A stretch of DNA of 64,000 nt from positions 744,001 to 808,000 of the forward strand of contig NZ_CP034072.1 of NCBI RefSeq assembly GCF_003855255.1, given 5' to 3'. Numbering within the stretch: the stretch's first letter is position 1; every line of letters starts with the position of its first letter. The notes under the pieces are model-generated. The model saw only the letters and a program-made list of their open reading frames with translations. It did not search any database and had not been told where the DNA came from. This DNA comes from Mycolicibacterium nivoides. Its GTDB lineage: Bacteria > Actinomycetota > Actinomycetes > Mycobacteriales > Mycobacteriaceae. The translations under genes were made by a program, and so were the position numbers. Below, in pieces: positions 41,739-50,491 of this stretch.

Positions 41739-42653
41739 TCACCGCCGGCCGGCACCCGGCACAAGGTTGGGGGGCAGGCCGCCGCCGGCGTAGACGTCGA
41801 TCTGGTGGTGCGCGATCTCCCACGCCCTCTCCCAGGCGCCGGTTGTGCTCCCGGCGACATGCGGCGTCAGCAACACGCCAGGTGCCGACCACAGTGGATG
41901 ACCCTGCGGTAGCGGCTCGGGGTCGGTGACATCGAGTGCCGCGCGCAGCCGGCCGGATCTCAGTTCCACCAGTAGGGCATCGGTGTCGACGGCGCTGCCT
42001 CGGCCCACGTTGACGATCAACGCCCCGTCGCGCAGGTTGGCCAGGAACGTGGAATCGATGACGTGGCGCGTGGATTCGTCCGCGGGCAGCATCGCGACCA
42101 CCACGTCCGCGCCGGGCAGCAGCCGGTCGATGTCGTCAAACCCGTGGACGCCCGGCCTGGGTCGCCTGCCGACGAGTGTCACCTCGGCCTCGAACGGTGC
42201 GAGCCGCGACGCGAGGTTGACCGCCAGGTCGCCGGCTCCCAGCACGACGACCCGCTTGCCGATCAAGGTCTCGGTGTTTGTGGCCAGCCACACACCCCTG
42301 GATTGCTGTTCGTTGAACAGGTTCAGGTTCCGGTAGACGGCCAGGAGCACGGCCACCACCCATTCCGCCGACGAGCCACCGTGTGCTCCTCGCGCGTTGG
42401 ACAGGATGACCCCGTCAGGTAGATACGGCAGCCACTGTTCGTATCCGGCGTTGAGGGTCTGCACGAGGCGCAGATCCGGCAAGTCGGCAAACCGTGAGCC
42501 CACGGCCGCCGCGGATTCGTAGCCGACCACCACCACGGTGGCGTCCAGATGCCCGGCCGGCCATGGTTGGCCGGGCTCGTAGCGGACCGCCTCGAGGTTC
42601 GTGGAGGTCTCCAGCGTCTTGACGCCGAGATCGTCTGGGACAAGGACTTTCAC
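41739..42653 (-). CDS. D-isomer-specific 2-hydroxyacid dehydrogenase family protein
   Basis: A 304-aa NAD-dependent dehydrogenase. The Rossmann motif is GAGDLAVNLA, with Ala in place of the last Gly of GxGxxG. The catalytic Arg lies in VGRGSAVD, Glu in DVTDPEPLP, and His in LTPHVAGST. It interconverts 2-keto and 2-hydroxy acids. GTG 42653 is four bases after the DUF1684 stop. It ends an operon with a luciferase-like monooxygenase and DUF1684; perhaps it processes the carbon product left after desulfurisation. Confidence 0.85.
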   Translation of the reverse strand: MKVLVPDDLGVKTLETSTNLEAVRYEPGQPWPAGHLDATVVVVGYESAAAVGSRFADLPDLRLVQTLNAGYEQWLPYLPDGVILSNARGAHGGSSAEWVVAVLLAVYRNLNLFNEQQSRGVWLATNTETLIGKRVVVLGAGDLAVNLASRLAPFEAEVTLVGRRPRPGVHGFDDIDRLLPGADVVVAMLPADESTRHVIDSTFLANLRDGALIVNVGRGSAVDTDALLVELRSGRLRAALDVTDPEPLPQGHPLWSAPGVLLTPHVAGSTTGAWERAWEIAHHQIDVYAGGGLPPNLVPGAGRR

Positions 42654-42657
42654 CGGC

Positions 42658-43419
42658 TCAACGCGGATTCTTCTCGCCGGCCTCGACGGCGACGGGCAAC
42701 CTGTTCTCGGCCGGTGCCACCGGGCATGTTGCGTAGTCGGTGAACGAGCACGGCAGATTCGACGCCCGGTTGAAGTCGAGTGTCACCGTCCCGCCGCCAT
42801 CGGGCGCGGCGATCGACAAGGACCTGGCGGCCGGATAAGTCGTCACTCCGCTGGTCGCGTCGGTGAACAGCACCTGTAACTCGCCGTCAGGACGGCCGAA
42901 GGCAACGAGTTGCAGCGCGGTTCCGTCCAATTCGAAGTCGATGGTGCCGACGGCGTTGTGGTGGTGCTCGAGGCCCTCCACGACCGCGCCGGTCGTGACC
43001 TTCTGCGGCCGCTCGTAGGGGGTGAACGTGCCCGTGACGCGCCAGTGCTCACCGGCTGGGTAGGCCGGAATTCCCTTGTATGCCTGAAGGTGTGGTGACT
43101 TTGGGTCGTGTACTCGCAGAGCCACGGAGCCGGTACGCCGAATGACCTCGATCCGCCGATCCCCATCGGCTACCAGGAGTCCCGGCGCACCCTCCACTGG
43201 TTCCAGACGTTCGGCCGTCCCCGACACTTCGAAGTATGCCGCGTCGGCGTCCGCTCGCCAACGCCCTGGTAGGTCGGCGATGGTATCGAATTCGTCTGTC
43301 AGCCAATATAATCCGGTTAGACTGACCCAGCCCAGTGGGTCCCCGTAATAACGTTCGCGGCCCTCGTGCCATTCATTCCAGGCTTGGCTGAACGCCGCGG
43401 CGTTCTCAATCGTGGTCAT
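42658..43419 (-). CDS. DUF1684 family protein
   Basis: A 253-aa protein with the DUF1684 hallmark LDFNRASNLPCSFTDYATCPVAPAENRLPVAVEAGEK near the C-terminus (read here in two parts: DFNRASNLPCSF and TCPVAPAENRLPV) and W-rich N-terminal blocks (WHEGRERYYGDPLGWVSLTGLYWL). The fold resembles cupin-like beta barrels; the function is not established. Its ATG overlaps the stop of the upstream luciferase-like gene (ATGA), so it is co-translated with it. Confidence 0.85.
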   Translation of the reverse strand: MTTIENAAAFSQAWNEWHEGRERYYGDPLGWVSLTGLYWLTDEFDTIADLPGRWRADADAAYFEVSGTAERLEPVEGAPGLLVADGDRRIEVIRRTGSVALRVHDPKSPHLQAYKGIPAYPAGEHWRVTGTFTPYERPQKVTTGAVVEGLEHHHNAVGTIDFELDGTALQLVAFGRPDGELQVLFTDATSGVTTYPAARSLSIAAPDGGGTVTLDFNRASNLPCSFTDYATCPVAPAENRLPVAVEAGEKNPR

Positions 43420-44489
43420 GGTGCGACTACTCCTTCCAACAGACTCTGTGCGGCCAGCGGCCGACTCGGAAACTTCTCGCGCAGGACCGGTGCGACGTCG
43501 GACTGAAACAGCTCAAGGCTGCGTCGTTTCTGGCCGACTGTCACACCGTCGGTGTCGGCGCTGAGATGGATCACCTCGTGGCCGAGTTGCTCGTGGTAAC
43601 GCCCAACCTTGTCGATCACCTGCTCTGGGCTGCCGACCAATGCCGAGCTGCGGTCGACGAAGTCCTCGATCGACTCGAACACCACCGGAAGCCCGACCCG
43701 CCGGGCAAAGGCGAGGCGGGTTTCGAACGACGTCCGGTACTCCTCGATCGCCTGCTGCGACGTCGGTGCAATGTGGAAACCGGCAGTCCCGGCCCCTACC
43801 AACGCGTCCTCGGGTCGGTGGCCGTAGTACTCCCATTGCTGCCGGTAGTGCCGCACGAGGTCGGCATAGGGTTCGATCGGATACGTCACGTTGGCGGAGA
43901 AGATGGGATCTCGGTGGCGCGCCGCGAGGTCGACCGAATCCTTACTGGTTGCGCTGCCATGCCAGATGCGGATCCGCTTCTGCAGAGGTCTGGGGAGCGC
44001 CTTGGCGTCGACGAGGGCCGGCCGGAACCGACCGGACCACGTCACGTGGTCGTGGTTCCACAGCGCGCGGAACAACTCGTAGCCCTCCCGGTTGCGGTCC
44101 CACTGATCGGTGGTCGTGACCTGGAACAACTCGGCCTGCGCCGCGCCGTTGCCCTTTCCGATCATCAACTCGAGCCGCCCGCCGGACAGGTTGTCCAACG
44201 TCGAATAGTCCTCGAACGCGCGCACCGGGTCGAGCAGGCTCAACGTGGTCACCGCGGTGAACAACCCGATTCGCGAGGTGCGCGCCGCGATGTTGCTCAG
44301 CACCACCGGCGGGGAGGACGAGATGAACGGGTCCTCGTGACGCTCACCGACCGCGAACCCGTCGAAGCCAAGCTGCTCGGCGAGCTCGGCAGCTTCGACG
44401 ACCTCACGCAGCCGGTCCGCGGGGCTCTTCTTCTGGCCCGTCGCAGGGTCGGGATGGTGCGCGACAAGGGTCAGCAGCAGGAACTTCAT
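43416..44489 (-). CDS. LLM-class flavin-dependent monooxygenase
   Basis: A 357-aa luciferase-like enzyme of the bacterial-luciferase group: GFDGFAVGERHEDPF, RLELMIGKGNG, KRIRIWHGSATSKDSVDLAA and LGHEVIHLSAD near the end. It differs from the NtaA/DszA and SsuD types. The reaction (flavin-dependent oxygenation) is inferred from the family; the substrate is unknown. It is the first gene of a three-gene set with DUF1684 and a 2-hydroxyacid dehydrogenase. The 187-bp gap upstream holds no clear island promoter element. Confidence 0.85.
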   Translation of the reverse strand: MKFLLLTLVAHHPDPATGQKKSPADRLREVVEAAELAEQLGFDGFAVGERHEDPFISSSPPVVLSNIAARTSRIGLFTAVTTLSLLDPVRAFEDYSTLDNLSGGRLELMIGKGNGAAQAELFQVTTTDQWDRNREGYELFRALWNHDHVTWSGRFRPALVDAKALPRPLQKRIRIWHGSATSKDSVDLAARHRDPIFSANVTYPIEPYADLVRHYRQQWEYYGHRPEDALVGAGTAGFHIAPTSQQAIEEYRTSFETRLAFARRVGLPVVFESIEDFVDRSSALVGSPEQVIDKVGRYHEQLGHEVIHLSADTDGVTVGQKRRSLELFQSDVAPVLREKFPSRPLAAQSLLEGVVAP

Positions 44490-44676
44490 GATCGATCTTC
44501 GGCGAATCGGACGAACATGTGTGGTTCAACGCTCGTCGGCAGCGTCTTAGTTCGCAACGGTCAACCCGGGTGCCGGACGAATCGTCAAACCCATGGACGT
44601 CACCAGCCGGAATGGAGAGCCGGCAGGGTACTGCCTGTTCGAATCGGGCTGATGAGAACCGCTGATGCTGCGTGGG

Positions 44677-45516
44677 TCACTTGTTGGTCAAACCCCGCTG
44701 CCAGCGGGTGACACGCCATTCGATGCCGGTCATCACCGCGTTGACGACTACACCGATCAGGCCGAGTGCGAGTATCCCGGCGTACATCTGTGGGGTCTGG
44801 TAACGCAGGGCGGCGTTGTTGATGTAGATGCCGATGCCCTGTGCCCCGCCGACGAGTTCGGCGGCCACCAGTGCGGTGAACGCATTGGCCGAGGCCAGCC
44901 GGATACCCGGGAAGATCGCGGGGATCGCGGCAGGCAGGATGACATGGACGAAGGTGTACCAACGGCCCGCGCCGAGCGCGCGGGCCGAGTTCAGCAGTTG
45001 GCGTTCCACACCGCCGACCGCGCCGACCGCGTTGACGAAGATCGGCCAGAAGCACGCCCAGACGACGATCGCGATCTTGGACTCCTCGCCGATGCCCAAG
45101 AACACGACGAACACCGGCAGCAGCGCCAGCAGCGAGAGGTTCCGGAAGAACACCAGGACCGGTTCGGCGAGGGTCTGAAAGATCGTGAAGGATCCCACGA
45201 CGATTCCGAGTGAGATCCCGGCCACGAGTGCGATCAGAAAGCCGATCAGGGCGCGCTGCACGCTGGGCCAGATCTCAGAGCTCAAGGTGCCGTCCAGCAG
45301 TCCGTCGGCGAACGCCTTGACCGTGTCCTGTGGCGTGGCCAGGTACATGTCGCTGACGTAGCCGGTCGCCACGACCAGCCACCAGATGACCAGGAACCCG
45401 GTCAGTCCGATCGCTCCGCCGAGGAACCTGCCGTACTTGGCGAGCCACGGACTGGGTATGTCGAGGTCGTCGTCGCGGTCCTCCACACCCGTGGGGTCAT
45501 CCAGCGTGATGGCCAA
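44677..45516 (-). CDS. ssuC: ABC importer permease, SsuC type (system 1)
   Basis: A 279-aa permease with six helices and the SsuC/TauC EAA loop (LNSARALGAGRWYTFVHVILPAAIPAIFPGIRLA). I choose TTG 45516 because GGAGG sits six to seven bases upstream, inside the end of the ATPase gene, and no ATG or GTG fits; the overlap with ssuB is 20 bp. It is paralogous to 54754-55626, which starts the same way. It imports sulfonate-type compounds together with 45497-47453. Confidence 0.88.
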   Translation of the reverse strand: MAITLDDPTGVEDRDDDLDIPSPWLAKYGRFLGGAIGLTGFLVIWWLVVATGYVSDMYLATPQDTVKAFADGLLDGTLSSEIWPSVQRALIGFLIALVAGISLGIVVGSFTIFQTLAEPVLVFFRNLSLLALLPVFVVFLGIGEESKIAIVVWACFWPIFVNAVGAVGGVERQLLNSARALGAGRWYTFVHVILPAAIPAIFPGIRLASANAFTALVAAELVGGAQGIGIYINNAALRYQTPQMYAGILALGLIGVVVNAVMTGIEWRVTRWQRGLTNK

Positions 45517-46324
45517 TTCGGACCTCCTCTTGAAGGATTCGCGCCACGTGCGCCCGGATATGGGCGAAGGCCTCCGAGTTCCGGACATCGCTGTCGCGGG
45601 GGTGCGGCAGATCGACATCGACGAGTGTCTTGACCGTGCCGGGGGCCTGGGTCATGACCGCGATCCGGTCGGACAGGAAGATGGCCTCATCGATCGAGTG
45701 GGTGACGAACAGGACCGTCTTCTTCGTATCGCCGGCCTCCCAGATCCGGAGCAGCTCGCCCTGCAGGAATTCACGGGTCTGCGCGTCCAGGGCAGCGAAC
45801 GGCTCGTCGAACACCAGGATCTCGGGTTCGTAGGCGAGCACACGTGCGATCGCGACCCGTTGCCGCATGCCACCGGAGAGTTGATGGGGTAGCCGGTTCG
45901 CGGCAGCCTCCAGCCCCACGGTGCGCAGAACCGCCGCAGCGCGTTCGCGCCGCTGCGCTTTGGGCACCCCGCGGATCTTGAGGCCGGCTTCGACATTTTT
46001 CTGTGCGGTCAGCCACGGGAACAGCCCGTAACCTTGGAATACGACCCCGACGTTCTTGCTGACGCCGTCGACGGGCTCGCCGTCGATCGAAACGGTGCCC
46101 CTGTCGTAGGTATCCAGGCCCGCAAGGATGTTGAGGAACGTGGATTTGCCACAACCGCTCGGACCGAGCAGCGAAACGAACTCGCCGCCCTTGATCTTGA
46201 GATCGAATCCCGACAGCACCGTGGTGGCCCCTTGGGTCGATCGGGACCGAGGTTTGGGGTAGCGCTTGGTGATTCGACTCGCTTCGATCTTCCAGGACGG
46301 CTCGGTGAGCACGTTGTAGGTCAT
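45497..46324 (-). CDS. ssuB: ABC importer ATPase, SsuB/TauB type (system 1)
   Basis: A 275-aa ATPase: Walker A GPSGCGKST, Q-loop VVFQGYGLFPWLT, signature LSGGMRQR, Walker B ILVFDEPFAALD, and switch THSIDEA. It belongs to the nitrate/sulfonate/taurine branch. It follows the receptor gene by 25 bp and overlaps the permease gene. Closely related to 55613-56455. Confidence 0.92.
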   Translation of the reverse strand: MTYNVLTEPSWKIEASRITKRYPKPRSRSTQGATTVLSGFDLKIKGGEFVSLLGPSGCGKSTFLNILAGLDTYDRGTVSIDGEPVDGVSKNVGVVFQGYGLFPWLTAQKNVEAGLKIRGVPKAQRRERAAAVLRTVGLEAAANRLPHQLSGGMRQRVAIARVLAYEPEILVFDEPFAALDAQTREFLQGELLRIWEAGDTKKTVLFVTHSIDEAIFLSDRIAVMTQAPGTVKTLVDVDLPHPRDSDVRNSEAFAHIRAHVARILQEEVRIGHHAG

Positions 46325-46349
46325 GTCAGCCGACTTTCACGCGGACGGA

Positions 46350-47453
46350 TCACTTCTGGTCTTCGAGCCCTGCGATGTCGACCAGATGGGTCTTGAAGAT
46401 GCCGGTGTTCTGCTCCCGGTCGAGGATCGTGGTGTTGTGATCCTGGGACTCCAGCAGATCGGCGGACTTCGCAAACGGATTGAAAGCGTTGGTGGCGATG
46501 TCTTCGGGCTTGAGGTCATCCGAGCCCGGCAGCGGATTGCCCACGTCCTTCACCAGGTCCCACCACAGCCGCAGACTCGCCTTGTCCAGCAGTGCGTTTG
46601 GCGCGTAGTGCCAGTTGGTGGTCTGCTCGACCGGATAGCCGGTGGTCTTGCCCGCGATCTCCGCGGATTCCCTGGGATGCGCGTTGGCCCAGTTCGCGGT
46701 CTTGGCGATGATACCGACGAACTCCCGTGCGGCCTTCGGGTGCTTCTGGAGCCAGGCATTGCTCGCGACAAACGGTGCCTGCCCGCCGAGCGGGCCCCAT
46801 TCGTCATAGGAGGTGAAGGCCTGCGTGAACTTGTCGCGCTGACTCAGCAGCACACCTACGAGAGGGGGATGGAACACGCCGAGATCGACTTCGCCGCGTT
46901 CGATTGCGGGCGCGATGAGCTCGGGCTTGAGCTGCAGGAATTTGACCCGGTCCAGGTCCACGCCGTTCTTCTTCAGATAGCGCTTGATCACGAGGTCGGT
47001 GCAACTGTTGAAATCGGAAAGGCCAATTGTCTTGCCCTCGATCGCTTTCAGATTCTCCTTGGTGATATCGGACCGGGCCTTGGTGAAATAGGCCATATGG
47101 GGTTCGTTGGGCAGGTCGAGCATGCTCGACGCGATGGCCGTGAACTTGAAACCCTTGACCTTTCCGTCGATGTCGTTGTTGAACATGCCGGTTGCGATAT
47201 CGATCGCCCCTTGGTCGAGTAACTGCACCGCGGGCACGGCGGTGGCGGGCCCGACGTATTCGGGACGGACCGAGGCATTCTTCCAGTAACCCAGTTCGTC
47301 GGCGATACGCACCAGCGACAGGGCGGTCGGCGAATTGGCGAAGCGGAACGTGACGACGCCGTCGTCACCCTTGTCGCTGCACCCGGACAGCAAGACCGGA
47401 GTGACCAGAGCAGCCAATCCGAGCGCAATCGACGATTTCCGGAAATGCCGCAT
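46350..47453 (-). CDS. ssuA: ABC importer substrate-binding lipoprotein, SsuA/TauA type (system 1)
   Basis: A 367-aa receptor. ATG 47453 gives a clean signal peptide (MRHFRKSSIALGLAALVTPVLLSGC would be residues 1-25, with the last being the lipidated Cys). The mature part has the SsuA/TauA pattern (FANSPTALSLVRIADELGYWKN, GKTIGLSDFNSCTDLVIKRYL, FHPPLVGVLL). In-frame GTG codons upstream (up to 47489) are alternative starts. It heads the ssuABC cassette. It shares LKPEDIATNAFNPFAKS with the second receptor at 56457. Confidence 0.88.
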   Translation of the reverse strand: MRHFRKSSIALGLAALVTPVLLSGCSDKGDDGVVTFRFANSPTALSLVRIADELGYWKNASVRPEYVGPATAVPAVQLLDQGAIDIATGMFNNDIDGKVKGFKFTAIASSMLDLPNEPHMAYFTKARSDITKENLKAIEGKTIGLSDFNSCTDLVIKRYLKKNGVDLDRVKFLQLKPELIAPAIERGEVDLGVFHPPLVGVLLSQRDKFTQAFTSYDEWGPLGGQAPFVASNAWLQKHPKAAREFVGIIAKTANWANAHPRESAEIAGKTTGYPVEQTTNWHYAPNALLDKASLRLWWDLVKDVGNPLPGSDDLKPEDIATNAFNPFAKSADLLESQDHNTTILDREQNTGIFKTHLVDIAGLEDQK

Positions 47454-47524
47454 ACGGCTGGATGTCACCCTGTCCACCTTCTTCACGGATCGAGAATTCT
47501 GCCGATTCAATTGCGACGCTAAAC

Positions 47525-47534
47525 TTCCCGGGAA
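47525..47534. promoter_or_regulatory. TTCCCGGGAA palindrome in a divergent promoter region
   Basis: A perfect 10-bp palindrome lies between ssuA (minus, start 47453) and the A/B-barrel gene (plus, start 47627). It resembles the first half of the island motif TTCCCGTAGC but does not fit the fixed -35/-10 spacing. It may be a related or independent operator. Confidence 0.35.
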
Positions 47535-47626
47535 TTGCCGACCACCGATTAATTCAGCGTGAGCACAGCTGTGCCGGGATGTCCGGTCGTGACGGTGAAT
47601 TGACGTGACGAGTGGAAAGGGTCCGC

Positions 47627-48037
47627 ATGATCATCACTGCACAGCGATTCAGCTTCAAACCCGGTGTCGGCGAGGAAGACAAGTCCCGGGCGATCGCGGC
47701 GGTGGCCGCACTGGCGGACGCAGAACCGGTGGCGTTCGTGTTCGTCGGTCAGGATCTGGGTGATCCTGCCGACGGTTTCACCCATGGGTTCAGCATCGGG
47801 CTGGCCGATCTCGACGCGCTCGAACGCTATTTCGACGATCCGCTTCACGCCGCTGCCGACCGGGTCCTGCTGCCGCTGCTTCAGAAGACCGTCGGCAGCG
47901 GAGTATCCGACGACGGTGATCCTGAGTTGCGGAAGAAGATTGTCGAGCTGCATCAGCGCAGAGTCCAACGAGACCCTGAGTATCTTGCGCTCCTGAATGC
48001 GATCCCCGAGACGGCACTGCTCGACGAAACGCGCTGA
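47627..48037 (+). CDS. Dabb (stress-responsive A/B barrel) domain-like protein
   Basis: A 136-aa protein with an N-terminal strand (MIITAQRFSFKPG), the FVFVGQDLGDPADGFTHGFSIGLADLDALERYFDDPLHAAAD block typical of the dimeric alpha/beta-barrel superfamily (quoted here as GFTHGFSIGLADLDALERYF) and a C-terminal helical tail. ATG 47627 follows GGAAAGG. Members vary from structural to catalytic roles, so none is assigned. It is divergent from ssuABC. Confidence 0.7.
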   Translation: MIITAQRFSFKPGVGEEDKSRAIAAVAALADAEPVAFVFVGQDLGDPADGFTHGFSIGLADLDALERYFDDPLHAAADRVLLPLLQKTVGSGVSDDGDPELRKKIVELHQRRVQRDPEYLALLNAIPETALLDETR

Positions 48038-48047
48038 GGGCGGTCAA

Positions 48048-48845
48048 CTAGTAGTTGACCGTGCCCAGCAGTCCGCCGCCGGCGGCGACGGCGTCGCCGG
48101 TGATGCTGACGCTGCGCGGTGAGGCCAGGAATGCGACCACGTCCGCCACTTCAGCGGCCTCGACGACCCGGCCGATCGCGTTGTTGGCGATCTGCTTCTC
48201 GTACTCGGCGACGTCGAGTCCCGCGGCGTTTGCGGCGGCCTGGTATCGGGGTGTCTTGGTCTCGGTGCGGGTCTGGCCGGGGTGCACCACCGTGACATTG
48301 ATCCCGTGTGGTCCGAGTTCGTCGGCGAGATTCTTCGTCAGCGCGGCCACACTGACGTTGCGGATACTGCGCACGATCGAATGTGTCTGGCGGTAGCCGA
48401 GGCCGCTGATGTTGATGATCCGGCCCCAGCCCTGTGCCGCCAGATGCGGTGCGACGGCCCGTGCGGTGCGCAGGTAGCCGACCACCTTGATGTTGACATC
48501 GGCCCAGAAATCTTCGTCACTGGTACCGGCCAGGCCGGGAAAGCCGGACCCCACAGACTGATTCGAGGCGTTGTTCACCAGGATGTCGACGCCGCCGAGT
48601 TCCTCGACGGCGCGGGCCACCAGCGCCTTGACCGATTCGTCATCGCCGGTGTCGGTGACCACCGGGATCGCCCGCCTGCCGCTGCGTTCGGCGACCTCGG
48701 CGGCGGCCTTCTCCAGCGTGTCCTGGGTGCGTGCGGCGAGTACCACGTCGACGCCTTCGGCGGCCAGGGCGTGTGCGATCGCCAGCCCGATGCCTTTGCT
48801 GCCACCGGTGATGATCGCGCGTTTGCCCGTCAGTTGTAGATCCAC
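48048..48845 (-). CDS. SDR family protein lacking the canonical YxxxK pair
   Basis: A 265-aa short-chain dehydrogenase-like protein. The cofactor loop is GGSKGIG (14-20) and NNAS is present. At the usual active-site position (S...YxxxK...ALTKNLADELG) the sequence reads SIRNVSVAALTKNLADEL, with no Tyr or Lys, so a classical reaction is doubtful. GTG 48845 was chosen because AAGGAG sits seven bases upstream; ATG 48851 is only one base from it. It is the last gene of the 57566-to-48048 operon, after a decayed NtaA gene. Confidence 0.82.
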   Translation of the reverse strand: MDLQLTGKRAIITGGSKGIGLAIAHALAAEGVDVVLAARTQDTLEKAAAEVAERSGRRAIPVVTDTGDDESVKALVARAVEELGGVDILVNNASNQSVGSGFPGLAGTSDEDFWADVNIKVVGYLRTARAVAPHLAAQGWGRIINISGLGYRQTHSIVRSIRNVSVAALTKNLADELGPHGINVTVVHPGQTRTETKTPRYQAAANAAGLDVAEYEKQIANNAIGRVVEAAEVADVVAFLASPRSVSITGDAVAAGGGLLGTVNY

Positions 48846-48879
48846 GTCCATTCTCCTTGTGTTGTTGGGTTTCGGTGTT

Positions 48880-49250
48880 TCACCACAGGGGCCGAGGCAG
48901 GCCCAGGTGGTCGCGCAGCGTGGTGCCCGTGTACTTGCGCCGGAACAGTCCGCGATCCTGCAGTAGCAGGAACCACCTCGTCGACGAACAGCGGCAGGCT
49001 TTCCTCGATGACGTCGAACATCAGGGTTGAAACCATCGACCGCTGAAGTGGCGAACCATGTTTCAAATGTGCCGGCCACTGTGCCGGGCGAAAGGACGCG
49101 TCGAACAGCCCTTGCCCGGCCAATTGCGCCAGGCGGATGTAGAACTCGCCGGTCGCGGTCGACCCGGGGTCGATGCCGTTGCGTCGCCAGGCAGACTTGT
49201 AGGTGCCGAGCCCAGGAGCGTTGAGCCCGAGGTGCAGTTCGCGGGTACTC
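48880..49250 (-). pseudogene. Decayed NtaA/DszA-family monooxygenase gene
   Basis: The 5' part encodes ELHLGLNAPGLGTYKSAWR and LAQLAGQGLFDASF, the N-terminus of this family. It then jumps to C-terminal blocks in changed frames: FETWFATSAVDGFN, then SLPLFVDEVVP, then a shifted GLFRRKYTGTTLRDHLG. About 70% of the ~1.3-kb gene is missing and at least two frameshifts remain. The start is also lost: where 40396 has TGATG over the DszC stop, this copy has TGAGTA. It is the broken partner of DszC (3). Confidence 0.85.
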
Positions 49251-50460
49251 AGAAGAACGCTCCGTTCGGAAGTGGCGCCCCGGTCAGTTCGTGCGCGCCT
49301 ATGGCGCGGGCCTTGTAGGTCCTCGGGTTGTGTGCGGCCAACGTGCGGATGTTGCGCCAATGCCGGTCCAGGTGCGAACTGCGCCGTGCCGCAGTGCCAC
49401 CGCCGACATCGAACAGGTCGCCCGCGGCGCGCAAGGCGAGTTCGTCGACGACGACCTTGGCCTTGGCCGCGCCCAGTGCCGCCCGCAGTGACAGGTCGGG
49501 CTCATCGGAGGTGCCGTGTGCCGCATAGGCATCCGAGAGCGCATCGGCGGCCGACGTCACCGAGGCTTCCGCCGCGAAAGCCTGGCTGGATAGCAGTCCC
49601 ACCGTTTGTTGCAGGATCGGATCGTCGACCGGGCGCTCGGAGGCGGCGTGATAGAACGTGCGCTGCTTGCCCTGTACGAGCGCCGCCGCATCCCGGGTCA
49701 CCCGGCGCAGGATCCCCGCGATCACCGCGGTGAGGTACAGCTGCGGGAACGTCGCCGAGTAGGGCAGCTCGCCGTAGAGGGTTCCGCGGCTCAGGAGGTT
49801 CTCGCGTTCGACAGCGACGTTGTCGTAGCTGGTCGTCCCACTCCCGGTGAAGCGCTGGCCGATTCCGTCCCAGTCCCGCGCTACGTGCACGCCCGGGCGG
49901 TCAGCCGGCACCACGGCCCGGACCGGATCGCCATCGGGACCGGTCGAGCTCACGACGAGGTAGTCGGCGTACAGGTTGCCGGTGCTGTAGAACTTGGTCC
50001 CCGTCAGACGCAGACCGTCGGGACCGTCGGTGATTGTGGTCTCGAACTCCCGGTTACGCCTGCCCGCCTGCTTACCGCTCAACTCGGTGGTCGAGGTCCC
50101 GAACAGCTTGCCTGCTTTGACCTCGTCGAGCCACCGGCGGTCAGCGTTGTTTCGCTGGCGCAAAAGGCTTTCGGTGAAGTTGAAATGATTGCGGACGCTG
50201 TGCGCGATGTTGGGATCGGCTTCGCCGAGGGCGATGACCGTTCGGAACAGATCGGTCAGCGTCGCGCCGCCGCCACCCTCGGTGACCGGAAGCCGCAGTG
50301 CGCCGAGGCGGGCGGCCCGGATCACCTCGAACTCCTCGAACGGGTGGCGGTCGGCGTCGTCACGATCGACGACGCCGGCGTCGATGTAGGCGAGCAGCGC
50401 GTCGAGGTCTGTGGAGCCGATGGTCACGGGCTTGTCACTGGCGGGTGCGGTAATCGTCAT
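49249..50460 (-). CDS. DszC/SfnB-type FMNH2-dependent monooxygenase (3)
   Basis: A 403-aa acyl-CoA dehydrogenase-fold monooxygenase (KFYSTGNLYADYLVVSS, RDWDGIGQRFTGSGTT, SHLDRHWRNIRTLAAHNPRTYKARAIG). ATG 50460 follows GGAG. It is a close paralogue of 39182-40396, with intact active-site blocks; no internal Met and no Cys. Its downstream NtaA partner is a relic, so this copy may now work with another oxygenase. Confidence 0.9.
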   Translation of the reverse strand: MTITAPASDKPVTIGSTDLDALLAYIDAGVVDRDDADRHPFEEFEVIRAARLGALRLPVTEGGGGATLTDLFRTVIALGEADPNIAHSVRNHFNFTESLLRQRNNADRRWLDEVKAGKLFGTSTTELSGKQAGRRNREFETTITDGPDGLRLTGTKFYSTGNLYADYLVVSSTGPDGDPVRAVVPADRPGVHVARDWDGIGQRFTGSGTTSYDNVAVERENLLSRGTLYGELPYSATFPQLYLTAVIAGILRRVTRDAAALVQGKQRTFYHAASERPVDDPILQQTVGLLSSQAFAAEASVTSAADALSDAYAAHGTSDEPDLSLRAALGAAKAKVVVDELALRAAGDLFDVGGGTAARRSSHLDRHWRNIRTLAAHNPRTYKARAIGAHELTGAPLPNGAFF

Positions 50461-50491
50461 GTCTGGTCTCCTCATTCGGTTCGGGTCGGTA

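Noticed and set aside
44490..44676. A seventh island promoter before the luciferase-like gene at 44489
   Set aside because: A GTTGCGAACTA stretch is faintly similar, but no match to TTCCCGTAGC with the 9-bp and 17-bp spacing exists.
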